64,000 nucleotides of DNA from CAZKNJ01 sp964554185 (lineage in GTDB: Bacteria > 4484-113): positions 16,236 through 80,235 of the forward strand of contig CAZKNJ010000003.1 in NCBI GenBank assembly GCA_964554185.1. Direction: 5' to 3'. Positions 1 through 8,067 of this stretch are shown here, in pieces. Positions within the stretch are counted from its first letter, which is position 1, and each line of letters opens with the position of its first letter. The position numbers and the translations under genes are program-made. Below the pieces are notes generated by a model, which saw nothing but the letters and a program-made list of their open reading frames with translations, did not search any database and was not told the origin of the DNA.

Positions 1-841
1 TGGCCTCGTCACCCGTGAACTTGACGCTCCAGGAGGTGGCTTCAAACGGGCCCTCCAAATAGACTGTGTGGGGTTCTAACTTCTCTGGCAAAACGTAATC
101 GGCGCTCGCGTTATGGATATGCCCGCCACGGTTGCCCAGGCGCCCCCGGGCGTACCCGAGATACAGCTCCGGGGTCACGGGCAGCGCGCAGAACTCTCCC
201 TCGCTTCCGGTTGGCGTGCGCGGCACCTCCGGCAGCTGCACGTCCGGGTCAATCTCTCGCAGCAGCGCCTGAATGCCGCGCTCGCTTTCCTCATATCCGC
301 CCTCGCCGAAGTGCCAGCTTCGCAGCCGCAGGTTGCGGTCAAAGAAGTACTTGGCCGGCCAGTAGCTGTTGCCCAGGCTCTGCCAGATGGCGAAGTCGTT
401 ATCCAGCACTATCGGGTATTCCAGCCCGAATGCTTCCACTGCCCGCCGCACGTTCGCCACCTCGGTGGCAAAGGGAAACTCCGGCGCGTGCACGCCGATG
501 ATTACCAGCCCCTTGTCCTTGTAGCGTTCGTGCCACTGCTTGATGTAGGGTAGGGTGCGGATGCAATTCACGCATGTGTAGTCCCAGATGTCCAGCAGCA
601 CTGCCTTTCCCTCAAGATCCTCCGCTTTCAGAGGCTTGGAGTTCAGCCAGGCCGCGCCCTTCAGTTCGGGTAACCGCATTCCGATTCTCCTGTCAGTTTC
701 GCTTGAGGCCGCTCGCTTTTGGAAAGCCGCCAACTCGCTCCCGCCGACTGCGGTGCTCTCCTGAGCTGATTCTGGTTTCACGCAGGCGGTGCCGGCGGCC
801 AGCAGCAGCAGCGCAATCACAAGTGTAAGTTGTCTTACCAT
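1..841 (-). CDS. Thioredoxin-like lipoprotein, C-terminus cut by window edge
   Basis: The reading frame runs from an ATG at 841-839 off the left edge, giving 280 codons with no stop. The N-terminus is hydrophobic and ends in a Cys at residue 20 (L-L-A-A-G-T-A-C), so a lipoprotein or exported protein is likely although the lipobox is imperfect. A redoxin fold starts near residue 55 with the active site W-D-Y-T-C-V-N-C (Cys 90 and 93), then an I-I-G-V-H-A-P-E-F strand. This is the style of the DipZ/TlpA-like thioredoxins that act on cell-envelope disulfides. The region after about residue 215 looks like the extra C-terminal domain found in DipZ-type proteins. Redox role outside the cytoplasm is inferred from family. 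It is divergent from clpX. Confidence 0.8.
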   Translation of the reverse strand, partial: MVRQLTLVIALLLLAAGTACVKPESAQESTAVGGSELAAFQKRAASSETDRRIGMRLPELKGAAWLNSKPLKAEDLEGKAVLLDIWDYTCVNCIRTLPYIKQWHERYKDKGLVIIGVHAPEFPFATEVANVRRAVEAFGLEYPIVLDNDFAIWQSLGNSYWPAKYFFDRNLRLRSWHFGEGGYEESERGIQALLREIDPDVQLPEVPRTPTGSEGEFCALPVTPELYLGYARGRLGNRGGHIHNASADYVLPEKLEPHTVYLEGPFEATSWSVKFTGDEA

Positions 842-927
842 TGGCTAGTCTAGTACCTGATTAACCGCGTATGTATTGTGCTCCAGTGCATCCCGGCTGG
901 GGTGCGGCATCGGTAATCGCCCCTTGG

Positions 928-936
928 TGGTATAAT
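928..936 (+). promoter_or_regulatory. Extended -10 promoter of clpX, leaderless
   Basis: TGG-TATAAT ends 9 nt before the ATG at 946, so transcription should start at or near the start codon. No Shine-Dalgarno sequence is present in the gap. Confidence 0.6.
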
Positions 937-945
937 TGTCTATCT

Positions 946-2337
946 ATGAGCGGTCGCGGTGACGACAGCGGAACCTACGCCGGCAACCCGCGCTGCAGCT
1001 TCTGCGGCGAAGAGCAGGCCTCACGTAACGTGCGGATGATCAAGGGGCCCGGCATTTACATCTGCGAGGAATGCGTCAACATCTGCAAGGAGCTGCTGGA
1101 CGGCCCCAAGTTCCAGGCCACGCCCAAGGTCGCGCTGGGGGAGATTCCCACCCCCCAGGAAGTAGTACGCTACCTTGACGAGTACGTTATCCGCCAGGGC
1201 CACGCCAAGAAGGTCATCGCCGTAGCGGTCTACAACCACTACAAGCGCATCAACGCGCTCACCAGCCCCAACATCGAGTTGCAGAAGAGCAATATCCTGC
1301 TCATCGGCCCCACGGGCGTGGGCAAGACGCTGCTGGCGCAGAAGATAGCCAACATCCTTGATGTCCCCTTCGCCATCGCCGACGCGACCACGCTCACCGA
1401 GGCCGGCTACGTCGGCGAAGACGTGGAGAACATCCTCCTGCGCCTGTACCAGGTCGCCCAGGCCCAGTCGCCCAACGCCAACGCCGCCGAGGTCCTGGCC
1501 CGCACCGAGCGCGGCATCATCTACATTGACGAGCTTGACAAGATCGCCCGCAAGAGCGAGAACCCGTCCATCACCCGTGATGTCTCCGGCGAGGGCGTGC
1601 AGCAGGCGCTGCTGAAGATACTCGAGGGCACGGTGGCGAATGTCCCACCCCACGGCGGCCGCAAGCATCCGCAGGACGAGTTCCTGCAGGTCTGCACCAA
1701 CAACATCCTGTTCATCTGCGGCGGCACCTTTGACGGCCTGGAGAAGATAGTGGAGCGGCGGCTGGGGCAGCGCACCATCGGCTTCCGTTCCCAGGAGAGC
1801 GCTGCCAAGGGCGCTGATAAGAGCCGCTACGACATCCTCCAGCATGTGGAGCCGGACGACTTCATGAAGTACGGCCTGATACCCGAGCTGGTGGGCCGCC
1901 TGCCAGTCGCCGCCGCGCTGGAGGACCTGGACGTGGACGCGCTGGTGGAGATCCTCTACAAGCCCGCCAACGCGCTGGTGAAGCAGTACCAGTACATCTT
2001 CCGCGAAGACGGGGTGGAGCTGCGCTTCACCCGCGGGGCGCTGCGGCGCATCGCGCGGCTGGCCAAGAAGCTGGGAACCGGCGCGCGCGGGCTGCGAAGC
2101 ATCACCGAGAAGCTGCTGCTGGACTTCATGTACGACCTGCCGAACCGCAAGCAGGAAGGCACGCTCACGATAGACGCCAAGGACGTGAACAAAGTGTTCG
2201 CCGGCAGTATTGTCCCGTTTGAAACATCTGACGAGGAAGACGAGTCTGATGAAGCGGTGGCCGCGCCGGCGCCGCGCCCGAGGCGGAAGGAAGGCCAGTT
2301 GCAGTTGCCCCCGGCCGAACCCGAAGTTGCGGGCTAG
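946..2337 (+). CDS. clpX: ClpX, ATP-dependent unfoldase subunit of ClpXP
   Basis: ClpX is the AAA+ hexameric unfoldase that feeds tagged substrates to ClpP in the cytoplasm. The N-terminal zinc-binding domain has C-x2-C pairs at residues 17/20 and 40/43. Walker A G-P-T-G-V-G-K-T lies near residue 121, followed by G-Y-V-G-E-D-V-E, Walker B I-I-Y-I-D-E-L-D and the sensor-2 G-A-R-G-L-R. An I-G-F tripeptide in the ClpP-docking loop is present. The length (463 aa) is slightly above the usual 420-430 because of an acidic/proline tail. ATG 946 is preferred over an in-frame ATG at 871, because homology begins just after it and a -10 box lies 9 nt upstream. clpP is not adjacent. Confidence 0.96.
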   Translation: MSGRGDDSGTYAGNPRCSFCGEEQASRNVRMIKGPGIYICEECVNICKELLDGPKFQATPKVALGEIPTPQEVVRYLDEYVIRQGHAKKVIAVAVYNHYKRINALTSPNIELQKSNILLIGPTGVGKTLLAQKIANILDVPFAIADATTLTEAGYVGEDVENILLRLYQVAQAQSPNANAAEVLARTERGIIYIDELDKIARKSENPSITRDVSGEGVQQALLKILEGTVANVPPHGGRKHPQDEFLQVCTNNILFICGGTFDGLEKIVERRLGQRTIGFRSQESAAKGADKSRYDILQHVEPDDFMKYGLIPELVGRLPVAAALEDLDVDALVEILYKPANALVKQYQYIFREDGVELRFTRGALRRIARLAKKLGTGARGLRSITEKLLLDFMYDLPNRKQEGTLTIDAKDVNKVFAGSIVPFETSDEEDESDEAVAAPAPRPRRKEGQLQLPPAEPEVAG

Positions 2338-2369
2338 GCTGCTGGTCTTTCAGTTCTGAGGAGGGAAAC

Positions 2370-3434
2370 ATGCGTACTTCACGCATTCTGCTGACCATCA
2401 CCAGCGCATTGACAGTGCTGCTGTATACCCAGTCGATCTTGGCCGATCTTGAACCTGGAACCGAAATACCACCAGTTGACTGGGCGGAGGTTGCGACCGA
2501 AGTGCAGGACTGCCGCTTGGGCGCGGACGAGCTTGGCGGTTACGTTGCGCTGGAAGAGCTGCAATTCAGCAAGGGGCTGTACTGGTTTGCCTCGCCCGAG
2601 GAATGCCGCCTCAAGCTGCTTCCGTTCTACTTAGATGACCGCTTCGCCGGGGAGCTTCCGCTGGACCTGGTTTATGATGTAATCCAGCGTGGGGACATCC
2701 CGCTGACCAGAGAGCTGGCTCAACTAATTGGCGTCAAGCGCAACGCCCTGCCGGACTGGAAGGAACTCACGCGCACCGAGCGCTTGCAGCTTTTCGCCTC
2801 CTTCCCCGCACCGGAGCGCAACATGCCGCTGCCGATGGCGCACCCGCCCTTCGCGCTGACGCTGCCGGGCGCGATGGCAGCGCAAGAGCTTGGCGCCGTT
2901 GACGGGCTGGGCGGCTTCTTGGCTGTGGCCTTCGCCGACCCGGAAAGCACCGTCAGGTTCGATGCCGACCACCGCATGTATTCGGGCGGACGCTGGCTGC
3001 CTCGATTCACGAAGCGCTACCTGCGCCTCATTGCTAACCAGCAGACCGGCGGCTTTTTTGAGCCGTGGCACGAGAACTTCTCGCCGGGGAACGGCTACTT
3101 CATCAGGATTGACCGACCGGAAGCGATTGATGCACTGGTGGACTACTGCGCGGTTGCCGACCGCGACCTGCTGCTGCGCCGGATAGCCGTCCATCCGCCC
3201 TCGAGGGCCATAAAGGAGCCCATGGGCGGTACTGCCGGAACCATGCTGTGGCTGCGTTCGGTGGACCCGGTCAAGGTAGTCCGCGACGCCCTTGAGACGG
3301 GTCAACTTCAGGAGTATGTCTCGTTCTACTACTTCCGGATGTACGGCAGCGAGCGGGTGATCGCCGAGGGCATTGTCCTCGCGCCGACCGAGCAGGCGCT
3401 GACCACCGCCGCCGAGAGCAGCGTTCGCGGCTGA
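2370..3434 (+). CDS. FEPWH family protein 1 (secreted, one module)
   Basis: I do not recognise this family. The ATG follows a strong Shine-Dalgarno (GAGGAGGG). Residues 1-25 are a signal peptide ending near L-A-D. The mature protein carries one copy of the module shared with four other genes in this window: an N-box (D-W-K-E-L-T-R-T-E-R-L-Q-L-F) near residue 130, the central box G-G-F-F-E-P-W-H-E-N-F-S-P-G-N-G-Y-F at 227-244, and the C-box F-Y-Y-F-R-M-Y-G-S-E-R-V-I-A-E-G at about 319-334. It starts 32 nt after clpX and could be cotranscribed with it. Location is outside the inner membrane by prediction; function is unknown. Confidence 0.8.
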   Translation: MRTSRILLTITSALTVLLYTQSILADLEPGTEIPPVDWAEVATEVQDCRLGADELGGYVALEELQFSKGLYWFASPEECRLKLLPFYLDDRFAGELPLDLVYDVIQRGDIPLTRELAQLIGVKRNALPDWKELTRTERLQLFASFPAPERNMPLPMAHPPFALTLPGAMAAQELGAVDGLGGFLAVAFADPESTVRFDADHRMYSGGRWLPRFTKRYLRLIANQQTGGFFEPWHENFSPGNGYFIRIDRPEAIDALVDYCAVADRDLLLRRIAVHPPSRAIKEPMGGTAGTMLWLRSVDPVKVVRDALETGQLQEYVSFYYFRMYGSERVIAEGIVLAPTEQALTTAAESSVRG

Positions 3435-3498
3435 ACAGTGCACACGCTTGGTGCGTCATACCTGCATCCAGTAACAAACACTTCCGAGGAGGGGGACG

Positions 3499-4341
3499 AT
3501 GAAACGCATACTACTTGTAGCCGTGCTGGTCCTGCTGGCCACCGCTTTCTCCGGCTACGCGCGCGCCGAGGATAAGACGGTGGTGAAAAGCATGGCTTTC
3601 ACTATCAAGCTTGCCGGAGATGAAGCCGCGGCGAGCGATATGGCTAACGCCATGCTCTTCATCCACGCGCTCAAAGCGGTGGGCGGCGAGATCCACTTTG
3701 AAGGCGACAACGTGGTCATCAAGCTCGACCTTACGCCGGAGAAGGTGGAGGCTCTGCGCCTGGCGCTGGAGCAGGGCGGCTTGCCCGTGGGGCTGATGCC
3801 CGGAGTGGTCCTGAAGAAGGGGGACATGCCCGAAGGTATGGAAGACTTCATCTGTCCTCCTCGCAAGTCTGGCAGCCACGAGCGTTTCCTGCTGGGTAAT
3901 AAAGACGAAAAGGGTAAAGGCTACTCCGAAAGCTACACCTCACGCGGGCTACCCGAGATGCCCGAGATCAAGTGCCCCCATTGCGGCAAGACCTTCCGCC
4001 CGGACATGCCGAAGATGATGATGCCGCATCCGCCGATGCCCCCGATGCCGCCGTCTGGCGGCGAGTTCAAACCGGAGATGCCCCACGGGCCGATGCCTTA
4101 CGGCGGAATGATACCCGGCATGGGCCCGATGCACGAGGATGCAATGAAGCAGCTTCAAAGTCTGCGCGAGCAAATGGAGCAGATGCGCGCGGAGCAGGGC
4201 GAGCTCTGGCGGGCGCTGGAGGAGTTGCATATGCAACTGGGCCAGGTGCACAAGATGGACCGCGCGAAGTGCGAGGACCTGGACGCCCTCTGGCGCGCCC
4301 TAGATAAGCTCTATGCCGAGCTGGACGAGGAGGACGACTAG
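3499..4341 (+). CDS. Secreted protein with zinc-ribbon, Pro/Met-rich linker and coiled coil
   Basis: Not recognised. The ATG follows GAGGAGGGGG. A signal peptide (residues 1-23, ending Y-A-R-A) precedes a small domain rich in acidic and hydrophobic residues (about 25-115). Next comes a possible zinc site: one Cys in I-C-P-P near residue 119, then C-P-H-C-G-K-T-F near 160. A stretch of about 45 residues is dominated by Pro, Met and Gly (P-P-M-P-P-M-P-P), and the last 65 residues look like a charged coiled coil. It sits between two FEPWH genes on the same strand, which suggests a shared function, but nothing in the sequence states which. The Met-rich linker could bind soft metals; that is speculation. 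Confidence 0.75.
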   Translation: MKRILLVAVLVLLATAFSGYARAEDKTVVKSMAFTIKLAGDEAAASDMANAMLFIHALKAVGGEIHFEGDNVVIKLDLTPEKVEALRLALEQGGLPVGLMPGVVLKKGDMPEGMEDFICPPRKSGSHERFLLGNKDEKGKGYSESYTSRGLPEMPEIKCPHCGKTFRPDMPKMMMPHPPMPPMPPSGGEFKPEMPHGPMPYGGMIPGMGPMHEDAMKQLQSLREQMEQMRAEQGELWRALEELHMQLGQVHKMDRAKCEDLDALWRALDKLYAELDEEDD

Positions 4342-4351
4342 CCCGCTGCGG

Positions 4352-4357
4352 TAGAAT
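4352..4357 (+). promoter_or_regulatory. -10 box before FEPWH gene 2
   Basis: TAGAAT, preceded by CGG, lies about 35 nt before the GTG start at 4393. The gene also has its own AGGAGG, so this one would have a leader. Confidence 0.4.
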
Positions 4358-4392
4358 AGTAAGGAGAAGTCTCTCAGGACAGGAGGCGCCAT

Positions 4393-6099
4393 GTGAAAAC
4401 CGGGTGGCTGATGGTGGTGCTGGTGGCGCTTGTGTGCGCTGCCGGAGGGTGTGTCAACGCCAAGGCCCAGAACGATCAGGCTGAAGCGGATATGGATCGT
4501 GAGCAGCTACTGGACGAGTACACCCAGTTCCTGAAGGAAGTGAAGTGGGACACCCCGATTGACTTCACTCAGGACTTCTTCCGGCCCGACGAAGGCTTTC
4601 GCCCTCCAGATGTGCCTCAGGGGCTGGGAGACTATCGGACACTGCCTCTGCTGCTGGACCTATTCGGCATCAATGAGCTGCCCATACCGAGCGGCGCGAC
4701 CTTCGCTGGGATCAAGTTGACCGGCGAAGTGGAGCCACTGGACGAACTATCGCTGGCGGAGCAGAACACGCTGATGCTTCGCTTCCGCACGTCGGGTAAC
4801 CTGGGGAACATCTATAACGCCATGACGCAGCTGCGTCTAGCTCCCATGATGGCGTTGAGCGGGCAGAGTGAGCTGAGCTCCATCCGGGATATTGTGGAGT
4901 GCGAGCGGGGCAAGCAGCCGCTAGTAACGGTAACTGATTACGTCGGTTGGGTCCGGTCGCAGCGGAGGCAGCTCCCCACCAGCGATTACCAGGAATGGTT
5001 CCGCCAGAACGTGCTCCCCTACTATGCGAACTGGGTGACGGGCGGCCTGTTTGAGCCCTGGCATGAGGAATTCTCGCCGGGTAACGGCATCATCCGCGAA
5101 ATAACCGATGAAGCCGATCGGGCTCAGCTCCACGAGCTGGCGGTGAAGCAGGCAAGTGAAAAGGGCGACGAATACGATACGGGCTTTCTAGAAGAGAACC
5201 CGGATGACGTAGCGTATTTCGTCTATCGCCTGTACGGGGAAGATAAGGTCATCAAAGAGTGTGTAGCGTGGTGCTTGCGGAGCCGCGCTTCGTGGGGCGA
5301 ACCTCTTCGCCGGGAGCACGATGAAGTGATAGCTATTCTGGCGCGGAGACTCGAGGAGAATGTCCTCACAGACGAAGGTCTTGAGCAATATGCAAAGATC
5401 ACAGACAGATGGGAGTGGGCTAAACACAATCCTTATGCTGAATGGTGCGAGAACTGCGCTGAAGGGATTGACGAGCGTTATGAAGAGATGATGGACGAGC
5501 TGCAAGTGGCTCAACACGGCGAGTTTCCCGAGATAGGGGAAGACTGGAGTCTCTCAGACTTACCGCTCAATGATAGCCTGGTCTACTGGGAGAACCTGAC
5601 TGACGGAGAAGAGCGGACGCTGGCCTTTCGTGAGAACATCAGTTCGTCGTTCACTGATTACTTGCAGGACCTGGCTGGTTCCGACTATGAGGCAGTTACT
5701 TCATGGGAGCAACTTGCCGAGGTCGTACTGCAAGATCTGATCAGATTCCGTGACGAAACCTGGATTCAGACGGTTTCCTCAAAACGCAGTCAACGGAGTA
5801 TTGACTGCTGGCTCAGCCCCATCACCCGCCGCACCTTCGAACCCTGGCACCGGGAATGGAGCCGAGGAAATGGATACATTATCCAGATAGCCGAGGAGGA
5901 TATGCTGGCCCGGCTCATTAAGCTATACGAAAAGGCGATTGAGGAAGAAGTCGTTCCTACAAGGCTTCACCCCTTTTATTACGAGCGCTACCCACATCGT
6001 CTGCGCTTCTATTACGTGCGCCTCTATGGTGAGGAGGAAGGTTCCATCATCTCCGAGGGCATCTGGTCGGCCTGGCCGCTGAATCCCATGCTGGACTAG
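4393..6099 (+). CDS. FEPWH family protein 2 (lipoprotein, two modules)
   Basis: Unrecognised family. The start is GTG 4393, six nt after AGGAGG; the ATG overlapping it at 4391 is followed at once by TGA and cannot be used. The signal sequence ends in a lipobox (C-A-A-G-G-C, Cys near residue 20), so this should be a lipoprotein. It carries two modules. Module 1 has L-F-E-P-W-H-E-E-F-S-P-G-N-G at about 219-232 and Y-F-V-Y-R-L-Y-G-E-D-K-V-I-K-E near 275. Module 2 has F-E-P-W-H-R-E-W-S-R-G-N-G-Y-I at 482-496 and F-Y-Y-V-R-L-Y-G-E near 539. The central region (about 290-400) is acidic with many charged residues. Internal duplication shows the module is a folding unit of roughly 200-270 residues. 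Confidence 0.8.
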   Translation: MKTGWLMVVLVALVCAAGGCVNAKAQNDQAEADMDREQLLDEYTQFLKEVKWDTPIDFTQDFFRPDEGFRPPDVPQGLGDYRTLPLLLDLFGINELPIPSGATFAGIKLTGEVEPLDELSLAEQNTLMLRFRTSGNLGNIYNAMTQLRLAPMMALSGQSELSSIRDIVECERGKQPLVTVTDYVGWVRSQRRQLPTSDYQEWFRQNVLPYYANWVTGGLFEPWHEEFSPGNGIIREITDEADRAQLHELAVKQASEKGDEYDTGFLEENPDDVAYFVYRLYGEDKVIKECVAWCLRSRASWGEPLRREHDEVIAILARRLEENVLTDEGLEQYAKITDRWEWAKHNPYAEWCENCAEGIDERYEEMMDELQVAQHGEFPEIGEDWSLSDLPLNDSLVYWENLTDGEERTLAFRENISSSFTDYLQDLAGSDYEAVTSWEQLAEVVLQDLIRFRDETWIQTVSSKRSQRSIDCWLSPITRRTFEPWHREWSRGNGYIIQIAEEDMLARLIKLYEKAIEEEVVPTRLHPFYYERYPHRLRFYYVRLYGEEEGSIISEGIWSAWPLNPMLD

Positions 6100-6137
6100 C
6101 AGCCGCTCCCATAGCTGCATCCCCCGGGAGAATCGGG

Positions 6138-6143
6138 TAGACT
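6138..6143 (+). promoter_or_regulatory. -10 box before the Nramp-UspA gene
   Basis: TAGACT, preceded by GGG, lies 26 nt before the preferred ATG at 6170. It leaves a short GC-rich leader. Confidence 0.35.
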
Positions 6144-6169
6144 AATTGCGCCCCGGCGGGCGCAGGCTG

Positions 6170-8053
6170 ATGGCTCCCGACACCCGATACAACGCCGGCG
6201 TTTCCCTTTCCGAGGTCTACGAGACCGTGCGGATTCCCGCATTCGGCCATTGGTGGAAGCGGCTGCTGGCATTCATGGGCCCCGCGTACCTGGTCTCCGT
6301 CGGCTACATGGACCCGGGCAACTGGGCCACCGACCTGGAGGGTGGGGCGCGTTTCGGCTACCAGCTCATCTGGGTCGTCCTGATGAGCAACCTCATGGCG
6401 GTGCTCCTCCAGGTGCTCTCCGCCCGGCTGGGCATCGTCCGCCGCCGCGACCTGGCGCAGGCTTGCCGTGAAGCCTACCCGCCCATCGTGTCCTACCCCC
6501 TATGGATACTCTGCGAGCTTGCCATCGCCGCCACCGACCTGGCGGAAGTGCTGGGAACGGCCATCGGCCTGAACCTCCTGTTCCATATCCCGCTGCTCAT
6601 CGGCGTGATTATCACCGCGTTTGACACCGTCCTGGTGCTTTACCTCCAACGCCTGGGGATGCGGCGGCTGGAGGCTTTCATCGTGAGCCTGGTAGCCATC
6701 GTGGGCGGCTGCTTCCTGGTGGAGATCTTCCTCGCCAAGCCCGACTTCGGGCAGGTCGCCGGCGGCTTCATCCCGAAGATAAACGCCAGCAGCCTCTACA
6801 TCGCCCTGGGCATAATCGGCGCCACGGTTATGCCGCACAACCTGTATCTCCATTCCGCGCTGGTGCAGAGCCGGGCGGTTGACCGCAGCGAGCAGGGCGT
6901 GCGCACGGCCAACCGGTTTAACCTGATTGACACTGTTATCGCCCTCCAGTTCGCCTTCCTGATTAACGCCGCCATCCTGGTGCTGGCCGCAGCGGTGTTC
7001 TTTCAGAAGGGAATAGTGGTTACCGAGATACAGCAGGCGCACGAACTGCTGGCGCCGCTGCTGGGCACCGGTCTGGCGTCCATAGCATTCGCCGTGGCCC
7101 TGCTGGCGGCGGGTCAGTCCTCCACGCTGACAGGCACCCTCGCCGGGCAGATAGTGATGGAGGGCTTCATCCGGGTGAAGATGCAGCCTTGGGCGCGTCG
7201 GCTCATCTCGCGGCTGCTCGCGGTTATCCCGGCGGTAATCGTGGTCGCTCATGCCGGCAGCGAAGGGACTTACAAGCTGCTAATCCTCAGCCAGGTGATT
7301 CTGTCGCTGCAACTGCCGTTCGCCATCGTTCCGCTCATCAACTTCACCAACGACCGCGAGCGCATGGGCAAGTTCGCCAATCCAGTCTGGGTGCGCCTGC
7401 TGGCGTGGCTAACCGCCATCGTGGTCATCGGCCTGAACGCCTGGCTGGCGGGTCAGATGTTCCAGGAGTGGCGCCAGGCTTCCGTGTGGGCGGACATTAT
7501 CGGGATTCCGTTGGGGATAGCGCTGGTGCTACTATTAGCCTACATGGTATTCCGCCCCTGGCTCAAGCACCTGTTCACGGCCAAGCCGCACAAGCCGGTC
7601 GCGCCCGCGCTGCCCGAGTTCCCCACCGGGCACCTGTATCACAAGGTCGGCGTGGCGCTGGAGGTCAAGGACACCGATGTGAAGATCCTTAAGCACGCGC
7701 TGCCCTACGCCGAGCAGTGCGACGCGAAAATGGTGCTGATTCATATCGTGGAAAGCGCCACCGCGCAGGTCTATCCCGGAACCGCAGAGGACCAGGAGCG
7801 GATTGAGGATGAGGAGTACCTGAACGGGCTGGCGGCAAAGCTGCGCGAGCGCGGTGTCACCGCTTCGGTGCGTATGGGCTACGGCAACGCCGCTAAAGGC
7901 GTAGTGCGGATAGCGCGCGAAGAGAAGCTGGACCTGCTCGTCCTCGGCAGCCACGGCCACAAGGCCATCGCCGACTGGGTGTTCGGCTCCACCGTCGCCG
8001 TGGTGCAACACGACATCGGCGACATCCCCATCCTGGTTGTCAAGGGCACCTGA
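6170..8053 (+). CDS. mntH: Nramp divalent-metal transporter fused to a UspA domain
   Basis: Residues 1 to about 470 form an Nramp proton-coupled Mn2+/Fe2+ importer with about 11 membrane segments. The TM1 metal motif D-P-G-N-W is at 48-52 and the TM6 motif M-P-H-N near residue 221; both are intact. After a basic linker (about 470-490), the last 135 residues form a universal-stress-protein domain ending with the nucleotide-binding signature L-V-L-G-S-H-G-H-K-A and a C-terminal I-L-V-V-K strand. The fusion suggests nucleotide or stress control of metal uptake; that is inference. A TTG at 6146 is also in frame, but ATG 6170 fits the family start better. It converges on the Tricorn gene with a 14-nt gap. 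Confidence 0.9.
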   Translation: MAPDTRYNAGVSLSEVYETVRIPAFGHWWKRLLAFMGPAYLVSVGYMDPGNWATDLEGGARFGYQLIWVVLMSNLMAVLLQVLSARLGIVRRRDLAQACREAYPPIVSYPLWILCELAIAATDLAEVLGTAIGLNLLFHIPLLIGVIITAFDTVLVLYLQRLGMRRLEAFIVSLVAIVGGCFLVEIFLAKPDFGQVAGGFIPKINASSLYIALGIIGATVMPHNLYLHSALVQSRAVDRSEQGVRTANRFNLIDTVIALQFAFLINAAILVLAAAVFFQKGIVVTEIQQAHELLAPLLGTGLASIAFAVALLAAGQSSTLTGTLAGQIVMEGFIRVKMQPWARRLISRLLAVIPAVIVVAHAGSEGTYKLLILSQVILSLQLPFAIVPLINFTNDRERMGKFANPVWVRLLAWLTAIVVIGLNAWLAGQMFQEWRQASVWADIIGIPLGIALVLLLAYMVFRPWLKHLFTAKPHKPVAPALPEFPTGHLYHKVGVALEVKDTDVKILKHALPYAEQCDAKMVLIHIVESATAQVYPGTAEDQERIEDEEYLNGLAAKLRERGVTASVRMGYGNAAKGVVRIAREEKLDLLVLGSHGHKAIADWVFGSTVAVVQHDIGDIPILVVKGT

Positions 8054-8067
8054 GCCCGGGCGCGGCT

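Noticed and set aside
1021..1845. Long minus-strand ORF opposite clpX
   Set aside because: It is the antisense shadow of a clear, conserved gene; similar long shadows occur opposite most GC-rich genes here.
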